Below, in pieces: positions 8,783 through 16,918 of a stretch of DNA of 64,000 nt. The translations under genes were made by a program, and so were the position numbers. A model generated the notes under the pieces. The model saw only the letters and a list, made by a program, of their open reading frames with translations. It was not told the DNA's origin and ran no database searches. This DNA comes from JBOICV01 sp050740255. Lineage in GTDB: Bacteria; Pseudomonadota; Gammaproteobacteria; Nevskiales; JBOICV01. The stretch spans positions 1-64,000 of the forward strand of contig JBOICV010000150.1 in the NCBI GenBank assembly GCA_050740255.1. Direction: 5' to 3'. Position 1 is the stretch's first letter; every line of letters starts with the position of its first letter.

Positions 8783-8856
8783 GATGGGAGTTTAGACCAA
8801 GAACGCTGTTTGACGCAGAATGTCTATCGGATGTCCTTACGGTTCAAGGAAGTGCC

Positions 8857-10086
8857 ATGGCCGAATCGTCGCTGACTCAGGAAGAACAAGCCCGCACCCA
8901 TCAGCTCGCGAGCGTTTTGCACCGGCGCGCGCCGCTCGACGCCGCGGCGTTGCTGGAAAAAGAAAACGAGGCCGTGACCGGGGCGGTGCTGAGCCGGCTG
9001 GCGCCGGGTTTCGCCCAGCAGGTGCTGCGCCGCCTGCGCCCGTCGCGCCGCAAAAATCTGGCCGGAATGCTGGCGGACGCCGCCGAGGACGGTTACAGCC
9101 AGCATATGAAATACGCGGAAAATACCGTCGGCCGCATGATGCAGGCGCCGGTGGGCGTGTTTCTGCCGAATACGCGCATCAAGGACGCGGTGGAGAAAAT
9201 TCGCGCCATCAGTGAGCAGCAGCTCATTACCTATGCCTATGTGGTGGATGCGGAACAGCGCCTGCTCGGCATCGCGGTAATGCGTGAACTGTTGTTGGCC
9301 GGACCCGAGCAGACGCTGGGCGAAATCATGATCGAGCAGCCGTTCGCGTTTCGTCCGGAGACGCCGGTCGAGGAGGCGATGCGCGCGGTAGTGGCGCGGC
9401 ACTATCCGGTCTATCCGGTCTGCGACGAGCACGGCAAGTTGCTGGGTCTGGTGCAGGGCTATCGCATATTTGAAGAGCATGACTTCAACCTGACCGCGCA
9501 GGCGGGCCGTATGGTCGGCGCCAGCAAGGAAGAGCATTACTCCACGCCCTGGCGGCTGTGTTTTACCTGGCGTCATGGCTGGTTGCAGCTCAATTTGATG
9601 ACCGCGTTTCTCGCGGCAGCGGTCGTCGGCGGTTTCGAGGCCACGATTGCGCAAGTCGTCGCGCTTGCGGTTTTTCTGCCGGTGCTCGCTGGTCAGGCCG
9701 GCAACACCGGTGTACAGGCACTGGCGGTGACCATCCGTGGCCTGACGCTCGGCGAGTATGGCTTTGAAGCTTTCCGGCGATTACTGGCCAAGGAAACGCT
9801 GCTCGGTTTCGGCAATGGCGTCGCGGTCGGGGCGATCGCGGCGGCGGCGATGTACGGCTACGCCATCATCACCGAGGCGACCAATCCGCCGATGCTGGCG
9901 GCAACCGTCTGGCTCGCCATGATTGGCAGCTGCATGGCCAGCGGCTTCTCCGGCGTGGCGGTGCCGCTCCTGCTCAAGCGCTTCGGCATAGATCCGGCGG
10001 CGGCGTCGGGTATTTTCGTGACCACTGCCACCGATATCGCCAGCCTTGGCCTGTTCCTCGGTATCGCCACTGCGCTGGTTTTATAG
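8857..10086 (+). CDS. mgtE: MgtE-type magnesium transporter
   Basis: The 409-residue protein has the MgtE layout: a shortened cytosolic N domain (about 1-95), two CBS domains (about 105-165 and 168-228), then five membrane helices. It carries the pore-region motif VFLPVLAGQAGNTGVQALAVTIRG around residue 275. MgtE admits Mg2+ (and Co2+) and is gated by Mg2+ bound at the CBS/N domains. It is about 40 residues shorter than many homologues, with the loss in the N domain. No Mg2+ riboswitch fits in the 74-bp leader. Confidence 0.93.
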   Translation: MAESSLTQEEQARTHQLASVLHRRAPLDAAALLEKENEAVTGAVLSRLAPGFAQQVLRRLRPSRRKNLAGMLADAAEDGYSQHMKYAENTVGRMMQAPVGVFLPNTRIKDAVEKIRAISEQQLITYAYVVDAEQRLLGIAVMRELLLAGPEQTLGEIMIEQPFAFRPETPVEEAMRAVVARHYPVYPVCDEHGKLLGLVQGYRIFEEHDFNLTAQAGRMVGASKEEHYSTPWRLCFTWRHGWLQLNLMTAFLAAAVVGGFEATIAQVVALAVFLPVLAGQAGNTGVQALAVTIRGLTLGEYGFEAFRRLLAKETLLGFGNGVAVGAIAAAAMYGYAIITEATNPPMLAATVWLAMIGSCMASGFSGVAVPLLLKRFGIDPAAASGIFVTTATDIASLGLFLGIATALVL

Positions 10087-10767
10087 AGCGGTAATCCGTT
10101 CGCGCAACGCGGTAATATTCCACAGGCCGAGCGACTTGTCGGCGTGTTTGCCTCTGTCTTCCGTGCAGCCCTCGTTGATCAATTCCTGCGGCGGCGGAAA
10201 GCTGAACGGCGGTTGCTGCAGATTCAGCGCGCGCCACTGACCCGTTTGGATATCCTGGTTCGCGGGCCGCGCCGGGAAAGTGGTGGTCAGCAAATAGCTT
10301 GAACCACTGCGCAGAATATTGCGCAGCGCACGCCGTATGTCGCTGTACGAGAAGTGCACCAGGCAGTCGCGCACCAGAATCACATCGTGGCGCGGCAAGC
10401 TGTCGTTCAATAAATCCAGCAGTTCAAAGCGGCGCCCGGGTTGCTCATGGTGTTTGTTGCCCGCAATCAAGGCCGCCACCACGTCGGCGCCGAGATAATC
10501 TATTCCGGACAAATCCACGTGTTGCATCCAGTGGAAATCGCCGCAGGGGATATCGAGCAGGCTGCCGGCCTTGAGCTGACGCAACAGACGCGGAATTTCG
10601 CGCTCGATGCCCCGCGTTTGCTCGCGGATGGAGCCAGCGCCCGAGCGCGAATCCGCATCGCGCCAGAAATTGCTTTCAAAAATCCGGGTGAAAACTTCCT
10701 TGGGGTCACGTCCCGCGGGCGGGGCGCACCTGCCCTTGTCGCGACGGAATCTGCGTAGCCAGCTCAT
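10081..10767 (-). CDS. Class I SAM-dependent methyltransferase
   Basis: The 228-residue protein has a Rossmann-type methyltransferase core: LKAGSLLDIPCGDFHWM (motif I) near residue 67, IDYLGADVV (motif II), and HDVILVRDCLVHFSYSDIRRAL after it. I take the ATG at 10767, where homologous sequence starts; an upstream extension would run through the lysoplasmalogenase gene. The substrate is unknown. It overlaps the 3' end of mgtE by 6 bp, tail to tail, and lies 11 bp downstream of the lysoplasmalogenase gene. Confidence 0.85.
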   Translation of the reverse strand: MSWLRRFRRDKGRCAPPAGRDPKEVFTRIFESNFWRDADSRSGAGSIREQTRGIEREIPRLLRQLKAGSLLDIPCGDFHWMQHVDLSGIDYLGADVVAALIAGNKHHEQPGRRFELLDLLNDSLPRHDVILVRDCLVHFSYSDIRRALRNILRSGSSYLLTTTFPARPANQDIQTGQWRALNLQQPPFSFPPPQELINEGCTEDRGKHADKSLGLWNITALRERITAL

Positions 10768-10778
10768 CGTGGAGCCTT

Positions 10779-11411
10779 TTATACCGACAGAGCGATCAGC
10801 GTCTGGCCGGCGAAATAAGTGCTGAGCAGCAGCAGTTCCGCGACGGCGAAGGGCTTGACGAACTTGTTCCAGGACAGAATCGAATCGGAAAGCAGAAACA
10901 GCACCGCGCCGATGGCGGCGTAAGTCGCCGCCTGGGTTTCGAGCACCAGCAAACGGCTGCAAGCGAGAACCGCCATGACATTCAGCGCCAGCGTATAGGC
11001 GGCGACGGGCAGCTTGAGCGCGCCCACGCGCGGCAGCAGCAGGTACAAGCCGCCGGCCGCATAGAGCAGGAACGCGCCCCACAGCCAGAGCGGGCCGTCG
11101 GCGGGACTCATGTCCTGCAGGAAGGCGGTGATATACAACAGGTGCGCCAGCAGAAAACTGATCAGGCCGGCGAGAAAGCGCTCACGGCGCAACATCAGAA
11201 ACACATCGCCCAGCAGTGAGAACAGCAGGCCGGCGCCAATCAACCACTGATAGATTTCTTGTTTGCCGACGCGGCTTTCGTCCAAAGCCAGCAGCACGAT
11301 CAGCAGCGTCGTGAGTGGTTTGAAGATGTACAACAACGTCCGTGAGCGGTATTTGCCGGCGATCGTCAACGCGGCGCAGAGCGCAATCAGCGAGCAGAGA
11401 ATGAAGTCCAT
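10779..11411 (-). CDS. Lysoplasmalogenase (YhhN/TMEM86 family)
   Basis: The 210-residue, highly hydrophobic protein has about eight membrane helices and the family patterns YRSRTLLYIFKPLTTLL near residue 21, GLLFSLLGDVFLML near residue 62 and LFLLSDSILSWNKF near residue 170. The conserved Asp residues in the last two helices fit the family active site. Members hydrolyse the vinyl-ether bond of lysoplasmalogens; in bacteria the true substrate is often unclear. I used the ATG at 11411, since an in-frame extension upstream adds non-homologous low-complexity sequence. Confidence 0.88.
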   Translation of the reverse strand: MDFILCSLIALCAALTIAGKYRSRTLLYIFKPLTTLLIVLLALDESRVGKQEIYQWLIGAGLLFSLLGDVFLMLRRERFLAGLISFLLAHLLYITAFLQDMSPADGPLWLWGAFLLYAAGGLYLLLPRVGALKLPVAAYTLALNVMAVLACSRLLVLETQAATYAAIGAVLFLLSDSILSWNKFVKPFAVAELLLLSTYFAGQTLIALSV

Positions 11412-11464
11412 GGGATTGGCCGCAAGTTCGTCGCAGTGTATCCCGGCCGCGCCGCAAAAAAAAT

Positions 11465-11514
11465 ATGTACGAAAAAGACCCGAACGCCGAACTGGATGTT
11501 CAGCGCCGGGTCTT
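11465..11514 (-). terminator. Hairpin with U-run in the leader region of the lysoplasmalogenase gene
   Basis: Read on the minus strand, AAGACCCG and CGGGTCTT pair as an 8-bp stem around a partly self-paired 24-base loop, followed by TTTTTC and, slightly further, another run of T. This looks like an intrinsic terminator for minus-strand transcription. It lies about 55 bp before the lysoplasmalogenase start, where no minus-strand gene lies upstream. It might attenuate that gene or be a relic. Confidence 0.45.
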
Positions 11515-11646
11515 GGGGCCACGTTTAAATAAAGCCACGGGCGCCGGGGAGGAGAGACGAAGCTTGGCGGCCGGCCCCGATTGCAGCTTGGGCGGTGGAT
11601 GTGACAGGCCGATGACGCGGCCCGCGTCTCCGGGCAGAATGGGTGC

Positions 11647-12231
11647 ATGAAACTGCTCCGGATACTTCTAATACTTGGCGGGGTGCTGATCGCGCTGGTC
11701 GTCGGCGCGGGCCTGCTGATCGAGCCGCGCTGGACTGTGGAGCGCAGCGCCAGAGTCAAGGCCACGCCGGAAATGGTGCTGGCCTACGTCGGCGAGCTGC
11801 GCAACTGGAGCGAGTGGACGGTGTGGACGAAGGAGAAGTATCCGGACATGACGCTGGAGTTTCCGGGCGCGACCAGCGGCGTCGGCGCGCTGCAGAAATG
11901 GCACGACGGCTCCATGGATGGCGAGCTCGAAGTCACTGAATTTCAGCCGAATACTCATCTGGGCTACGCGCTCGACATGGATCAAGGCCGCTGGCAGATG
12001 AACTGCCGCATCGCCGCGGTAGCGGTTGCAGAAGGCGAGGCCAGCAGCGTAGTCACCTGGAGCTGCTCGGGTGATAGCGGCGGCAATCCGCTCAACCGCA
12101 TCATGCAGAAAATTTTCGAGCCGATGATCGGCACCGATTTTCAGAACGGACTCGACAAGCTCGCCCAGCGCTTTGCGGCTGGCAATGCTCCCGCTGGCGA
12201 TGTCCCCGCCGCTAATGTCGAAGATCAGTAA
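11647..12231 (+). CDS. SRPBCC/polyketide-cyclase-like protein with N-terminal membrane anchor
   Basis: The 194-residue protein has an N-terminal hydrophobic helix (about residues 4-25) and then a SRPBCC-type helix-grip domain: WTVERSARVKATPEMVLAYV, NWSEWTVW, and an amphipathic C-terminal helix (FQNGLDKLAQRF). These small-molecule-binding domains are common, and their ligands usually cannot be inferred from sequence. The gene overlaps the start of msrB by 17 bp, which suggests co-expression. Confidence 0.85.
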   Translation: MKLLRILLILGGVLIALVVGAGLLIEPRWTVERSARVKATPEMVLAYVGELRNWSEWTVWTKEKYPDMTLEFPGATSGVGALQKWHDGSMDGELEVTEFQPNTHLGYALDMDQGRWQMNCRIAAVAVAEGEASSVVTWSCSGDSGGNPLNRIMQKIFEPMIGTDFQNGLDKLAQRFAAGNAPAGDVPAANVEDQ

Positions 12232-12628
12232 AACCGATCAGGAGTGGCGGGCGCAGCTTACGCCCGAGCAGTATCGCGTGACGCGCGAGCATGGCACCGA
12301 GCGCGCTTTTACCGGCGCATATGCCGAGCATCACGCGCCCGGGATGTACCGCTGTGTCTGTTGCGGCCAGCCGCTGTTCCGCTCAAGCGAAAAGTTCGAT
12401 TCCGGCACCGGCTGGCCCAGTTACTGCGCGCCGGCGGAGCAGAACGCGGTTGCGACACAGGACGACAGCAGCTTGTTCATGCGCCGCACCGAAGTGCATT
12501 GCAGCGCCTGCGAGGCGCATCTCGGCCACGTCTTCCCGGATGGGCCAAAGCCGACCGGCCTACGTTACTGCATCAATTCCGCGTCGCTGGCCTTCGAACC
12601 TCAGCCCGCGAGTTCGAACAAGAAGTAA
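12215..12628 (+). CDS. msrB: Peptide-methionine (R)-S-oxide reductase MsrB
   Basis: The 137-residue protein reduces methionine-R-sulfoxide in proteins. It has the zinc cysteines CVCC and CSAC, the signature FDSGTGWPSY, the HLGHVF motif and the catalytic Cys in RYCINSASL. I took the ATG at 12215 because it gives the normal MsrB start (DQEWRAQLTPEQYRVTREHGTERAF). It overlaps the SRPBCC gene upstream by 17 bp. It also overlaps the minus-strand methyltransferase by 28 bp at its 3' end. Confidence 0.96.
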   Translation: MSKISKTDQEWRAQLTPEQYRVTREHGTERAFTGAYAEHHAPGMYRCVCCGQPLFRSSEKFDSGTGWPSYCAPAEQNAVATQDDSSLFMRRTEVHCSACEAHLGHVFPDGPKPTGLRYCINSASLAFEPQPASSNKK

Positions 12629-13623
12629 TAGTCCGGATTCTTCTGGGCCAGTCGCTGCATCGTTTCATCCAGATACTTGGGCTCGCGTAGCTTGAGCCGG
12701 TAGCCCGCAGCCTCCAGCGCGGGCAGGAAGTCCAGGTGCTTGCGATTACGCTCGGTGCTGAGCAATTTGTCGCCGTTATTCGGCACAATCATCAGGACCG
12801 GCACCCGCAGGCGTTTCAGCCACGCCAGCCACCACTCGATCGCCGCCAGCGTGCATTCGCTGAAACTATGGATGTTGACCGCCGGATCCACGCCACCAGG
12901 CGTCAGCGCCTGTTCGATTTCATCCAGCGGGATGCTGCGGGCCTTGGCCTCGCACTGGCGGAATCTCAGGTAGTAGTCGCACAGAAAAGTGGATTCCGGC
13001 ACGGCATCAACGCAGGTATAACGCTCGAGCTGCGGTAGCGCCGTGACCATGCGATGTGCCAGGCGGCCATAGCCCGCGCCGATGTCCAGCACGCGCAGGC
13101 CGGCACGGCTGAAGATTTGCATGTGCCGATCGAGGAAATAAAGCTCATTGACCGAATCGAGCAAATCGCGGCTGATGGCGGGATGGTCCGGGAAAGTAAA
13201 TTTCCAGCAGCCAAACAGACCGTCCTCTCCGAGCGCAGACAGCAGACCCCGCTGGTCCAGCTTCTTCAGGTAAAGCAGGCTCAGGTAATAACGCAATTCC
13301 AGATCGGAACCGGCGGCGCGGTACTGCCACACATAAGCGTTATCGCCCCGGAAATAGCACAGGTCGAGATTGCCCCGCAGAAACTCCGTGTTCCAATGGC
13401 TCGGCACTGTGGCCGGACTGGTCAGCCGCTGATAGCGTTCACGCAAGACCTGCAGTTGCGGATGATCCGCTCTGAGCCACGTCTGCGCGTCGGGTGGCAG
13501 CGCCGTTTCGGTGCTGTGGGAAGCGGCCCGGTAGCTCTCGGCACCGGTTTGCTGCGGCACCAACTCATGGCCTAAGGCGCGCGCCAATCGGCGCAAGCTG
13601 CGCAACAGCTGTCGTTTCATCAA
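12601..13623 (-). CDS. Putative sugar O-methyltransferase-like protein
   Basis: The 340-residue protein has a central SAM-binding core (AGLRVLDIGAGYGRLAHRMV, residues about 163-182) and a long N-terminal extension with HWNTEFLRGNLDLCYFRGDNAYVWQ. The layout matches the 'putative sugar O-methyltransferase' group often found in glycan gene sets, but its real substrate is unknown. No glycan operon surrounds it. The 3' end overlaps msrB by 28 bp tail to tail. Confidence 0.75.
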   Translation of the reverse strand: MMKRQLLRSLRRLARALGHELVPQQTGAESYRAASHSTETALPPDAQTWLRADHPQLQVLRERYQRLTSPATVPSHWNTEFLRGNLDLCYFRGDNAYVWQYRAAGSDLELRYYLSLLYLKKLDQRGLLSALGEDGLFGCWKFTFPDHPAISRDLLDSVNELYFLDRHMQIFSRAGLRVLDIGAGYGRLAHRMVTALPQLERYTCVDAVPESTFLCDYYLRFRQCEAKARSIPLDEIEQALTPGGVDPAVNIHSFSECTLAAIEWWLAWLKRLRVPVLMIVPNNGDKLLSTERNRKHLDFLPALEAAGYRLKLREPKYLDETMQRLAQKNPDYYFLFELAG

Positions 13624-13708
13624 GGAGTTTAGAGGGCTCTTACGCCGATGTCATACTAACTGTGCACGGCGAAGATTAGCAATTTGTCTGCGTTGACGAG
13701 TTCAATTC

Positions 13709-14404
13709 ATGCGCGTCCACTGGCTGCAACATGCCGAGCACGAAGGGCTGGGCTCCATCGAGCCCTGGCTGATGACACGCGGCCATGTCATCACCCGCAC
13801 AAGCTTTCCGCGCGGCGAGAGCCTGCCCGGCCCTGACGAGTTCGACTGGCTGATCGTGATGGGTGGGCCGATGAATATTTACGAGGAGGCGCGTTATCCG
13901 TGGCTGAAGGATGAAAAGCGCCTGATCAAAGCTGCGATCGACGCCGGCAAGCGCGTGCTGGGCATTTGCCTGGGTTCACAGCTCATCGCCGACCAGCTTG
14001 GCGGACGGGTGACGCGAAACACGCACACGGAGATCGGCTGGTTTCCGGTGCGCCGCGAAGCTGGCGCGGCGCAATCCGCGCTGGTCGCGGACTGGCCGGC
14101 GGAACTCGAGGTGTTTCACTGGCACGGCGACACTTTCGCGTTGCCGCCGGGCGCACTGCATCTGGCTTCCAGCGCCGGCTGCCGCAATCAGGGCTTTCAG
14201 CATGGTGCGCGCGTGCTGGGCCTGCAGTTCCATCTGGAGATCACGCCGGCGGACATTACCGAGTGGCTACGTCAGCCGGACAATGGCGAGCTGAAACCTG
14301 CCTCCTTTGTGCAGCAGCCCGCGGCGCTGCAGGCCGATGGCGGCCGCTTTGCGCGGTTGAACCAAAGGATGGCGGAAGTGATGGAAAAGCTGGCGGCAGC
14401 CTAG
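13709..14404 (+). CDS. Type 1 glutamine amidotransferase-like protein
   Basis: The 231-residue protein is a stand-alone class I glutamine amidotransferase domain like the GMP-synthase-related group. It has VMGGPMNIYEE near residue 52, the nucleophile elbow LGICLGSQLIADQLGG near residue 87, and the His/Glu pair in LGLQFHLEIT near residue 173. Such proteins may release ammonia for an unknown synthetase or act as peptidases or transferases. No partner synthetase is adjacent. It is convergent with the chorismatase gene, with a 9-bp gap. Confidence 0.88.
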   Translation: MRVHWLQHAEHEGLGSIEPWLMTRGHVITRTSFPRGESLPGPDEFDWLIVMGGPMNIYEEARYPWLKDEKRLIKAAIDAGKRVLGICLGSQLIADQLGGRVTRNTHTEIGWFPVRREAGAAQSALVADWPAELEVFHWHGDTFALPPGALHLASSAGCRNQGFQHGARVLGLQFHLEITPADITEWLRQPDNGELKPASFVQQPAALQADGGRFARLNQRMAEVMEKLAAA

Positions 14405-14413
14405 CCCCGGAGC

Positions 14414-15436
14414 CTAACCACTTACGCAGCAATAACCTTCGATCTCGACCAGTAATTCCTGCCGGCAGATGTCGCCCTCGAGATACAGCGTGGGCAGCGG
14501 TCCGAAGCGCTTATTCACGCTGGCGCGGATGGCGTCGATATCGTGCGGTGGCCGTGCGTAAACCCGCAGTAGCGAGAGTTTCTCCGGGCCGGTTCCGCGG
14601 AAACGCGGATCGGTCTGCGCTGCCTGGTCCAGCAGGGCATCGATGTTGCGCCTGATCTCCTCGATCTGCGCGTCCACGTTGTCCAGATGCCGGCTTTCAT
14701 GGCCGACGACGCTGGCCGTGCCGGAAATATAGAGATGCGCTTCCGCGCCCCAACTTTTGAGCTGGGCGCGCGAGAACGAGGGGCTTGTCGGCCCGTATTG
14801 GCGCGGATACTGGAAGGCCGGCACCTGGCGTGGGTTCTCGACTTGCAGGCCCGGCTCGCGCGCGGCGATGAAGTAAACCAGCAGCCCGGGTTCGTAGGTG
14901 CCGATTGCGCTCGCCGCCGGCAGTGCGCGCTCGAACAGGGCGAACTTGTCGAAGGTGCGCGCGCGGCCAATGGAGAATTGCCGGTAGCGCTCGCTGTCGG
15001 CGCAGCCGGTATCGGTCTGGGCGTTGATGCCGGGGAAAAAATTCCAGATGCGCAGCGCGTGCCGGTAGCTGTGCTGGCGCAGAAAGGCCAGGATGCGGCG
15101 ATAGCCGCTCTCGGCGGCCTCATCGAGCGTGGCGTGTGTGCGTTCGTCCAGTTGCAGGCAACCGAACAGCACGTCCGCATTGCTGGCGTAGCGCAGGCCT
15201 TGTTCAGCGCCGCGCGTCACCGGTGTGGTCGAGGTCCAGACCTCGACGCAGTTTCTAGCGAGCGGCCGCAGGTGCACGCTTATGTGGCATGGATCGTCCG
15301 GCGCGGCGGCGCCGCCGAAACTCACTGCCGCCAGCAGATGATCGGATGCCGCAGCCAGGATGCGTTCGACCGGCTCAGTGCTGTAGCGCACCTGAAACGG
15401 CGCCGGCGCCCCCGCGGGGCGCAGCAATGCGCTCAC
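14414..15436 (-). CDS. Chorismatase / 3-hydroxybenzoate synthase-like (XanB2/FkbO/Hyg5 family)
   Basis: The 340-residue protein has chorismatase features: HLLAAVSFG, YRRILAFLRQHSYRHALRIWN in mid-protein, SWGAEAHLYISGTASVVGHESRH, and the C-terminal GDICRQELLVEIEGYCC. Chorismatases remove pyruvate from chorismate; the XanB2 and Hyg5 types yield 3-hydroxybenzoate, the starter unit of xanthomonadin. The start is a GTG at 15436 whose GTGA overlaps the halogenase stop, so the two are translationally coupled. With the downstream polyene genes, this suggests 3-hydroxybenzoate as the aryl head group. Confidence 0.85.
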   Translation of the reverse strand: MSALLRPAGAPAPFQVRYSTEPVERILAAASDHLLAAVSFGGAAAPDDPCHISVHLRPLARNCVEVWTSTTPVTRGAEQGLRYASNADVLFGCLQLDERTHATLDEAAESGYRRILAFLRQHSYRHALRIWNFFPGINAQTDTGCADSERYRQFSIGRARTFDKFALFERALPAASAIGTYEPGLLVYFIAAREPGLQVENPRQVPAFQYPRQYGPTSPSFSRAQLKSWGAEAHLYISGTASVVGHESRHLDNVDAQIEEIRRNIDALLDQAAQTDPRFRGTGPEKLSLLRVYARPPHDIDAIRASVNKRFGPLPTLYLEGDICRQELLVEIEGYCCVSG

Positions 15437-16791
15437 GCGATATCCACTTCGGTCGTGCCGCCGGTAAAGAAAATGCGGGCGTTGCGCATGCGCTTGCGCA
15501 AAGCCGCCGAGGCGGCGCGCCACTCGGACAGGCTGACGATGTAGTACAGAATCTTGAAGCAGTTTAGACGCCAGTCCACCTGCGGATTGCCGTAGACGTC
15601 ACCGGCCAGCACCGAGGTCACCGCCTCCTCGATGCGCAGCGGGTTGCCCGGTTTCAGAAACAGCGCGCGCAGGCCGGGCGTGTTGAAACGCTCGATGAAC
15701 CAGGAGAAGGTCTCCACGCCCTTGGCGACCCGCTTCTGGTAGCGCCGCAGCATCGCCTCGGTGCCGGGCGCGCCGCGCAGAATCGCGTCCACCACGTCGG
15801 CCGCGTGCATGCCGTTGGTCATCGCCATCAGCACTCCCGAAGAGAAAATCGGATCGATGAAGGCATAGGCATCGCCGACCATCAGCCAGCCGTCCCCGTA
15901 CATCCTGCTGCACTGGTAGGAGTAATTGCCGGTGGCGCGCACTTCGTTGACGTTCTTGGCGTTACGGATGCGGTGCTGCATCTCTTCCGGCGCCAGCTTG
16001 AAAGTGCGCCACAGATATTCCTGCGGCGGGCAGTCGCGCGCCTTGAGATATTCCGGCGCACAAACCGCGCCCATGGACATGGTGCCGTCCTTGAGCGGAA
16101 TCATCCAGAACCAGCCGTGCTCGAACCAGTACACGCTGATATTGCCGGAGTTCTCGCCGGGCCGGCGATCCACATCGTGGAAGTGGCCGAAGATCGCGGC
16201 GCTGGCGTGCTTGGGATTCTTGCGCTTGATCGCGTATTTGTTGGCGAGGAAAGTATCGCGTCCCGAAGCATCGACGAAGTAGCGGCATTCCCAGACTTGC
16301 TGCTCGCCCTGTTCGGTGCTGACGTGCACCAGCGTGGTCTGGGGCTGTTTGCCAATGCGGGGGCGGAACTCCACTTCGGTGACTTTCACGCCCTCGAACG
16401 CGCGCGTGCCCTTCTTCGCGCTGGTGCGGAACAGCAGTTCGTCGAACTCGCTGCGACGCACTTCGAAGGCGTAGGGGTCCTTTTTGTCGATCGCATTGGC
16501 GAAGAAAAAGTCATGACGCTTGGGCGCACCGCTGGGTGCATTGAAGTCCGCGCCGGGTTTCGGAATGCCGATGCGGTGCACCTCTTCGTTCAGTCCGAGT
16601 TTGTCAATGATCGGCATGAACTTGGGCAGCATGGACTCGCCGATGTGAAAGCGCGGATGATGCACCTTGTCCACCATCACCACGTCCCAGCCTTTCATCG
16701 TCAGAAAGGCCGACGCGGTCGAGCCGCCGGGGCCGCCGCCGACGACCATGACGTCGCATTGGTGGGTGGTTTGTGCGGGAACTTGCGACAT
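15433..16791 (-). CDS. Flavin-dependent halogenase-like oxidoreductase
   Basis: The 452-residue protein has an N-terminal FAD fold (VMVVGGGPGGSTASAF), the HIGESMLP motif near residue 50, and EHGWFWMIPLKDG around residue 230, which contains the WxWxIP motif of flavin halogenases. It ends with GDAYAFIDPIFSSGV, typical of the PltA/tryptophan-halogenase superfamily. Xanthomonadins are brominated aryl polyenes, so a halogenase beside a chorismatase and polyene genes fits. I cannot see the active-site lysine with certainty, and a geranylgeranyl-reductase-like role is a weaker alternative. Confidence 0.82.
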   Translation of the reverse strand: MSQVPAQTTHQCDVMVVGGGPGGSTASAFLTMKGWDVVMVDKVHHPRFHIGESMLPKFMPIIDKLGLNEEVHRIGIPKPGADFNAPSGAPKRHDFFFANAIDKKDPYAFEVRRSEFDELLFRTSAKKGTRAFEGVKVTEVEFRPRIGKQPQTTLVHVSTEQGEQQVWECRYFVDASGRDTFLANKYAIKRKNPKHASAAIFGHFHDVDRRPGENSGNISVYWFEHGWFWMIPLKDGTMSMGAVCAPEYLKARDCPPQEYLWRTFKLAPEEMQHRIRNAKNVNEVRATGNYSYQCSRMYGDGWLMVGDAYAFIDPIFSSGVLMAMTNGMHAADVVDAILRGAPGTEAMLRRYQKRVAKGVETFSWFIERFNTPGLRALFLKPGNPLRIEEAVTSVLAGDVYGNPQVDWRLNCFKILYYIVSLSEWRAASAALRKRMRNARIFFTGGTTEVDIA

Positions 16792-16918
16792 AGATTGAAT
16801 TCTTGCAGGGTAGTTGGGAACAACGCGGCCGACTTATGCGCAACCGGCCGCAGTTTTGAATTCTAGCCTACCGCGTCAGGTTAACGGTATCGCCGCCTAG
16901 CGGCTTTGGGGGGAAGCG

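Noticed and set aside
8783..8856. Possible Mg2+ riboswitch before mgtE
   Set aside because: The leader is only 74 bp and shows no M-box-like structure.
15805..16866. Long plus-strand open frame of 353 codons opposite the halogenase
   Set aside because: It is the complement of a well-supported FAD protein and shows an antisense composition without recognisable motifs.
16890..16906. Small GCCGC-CTA-GCGGC hairpin before the cyclase gene
   Set aside because: It is followed by only three T residues and a G-run. It is too weak for a terminator and too close to the ribosome site.
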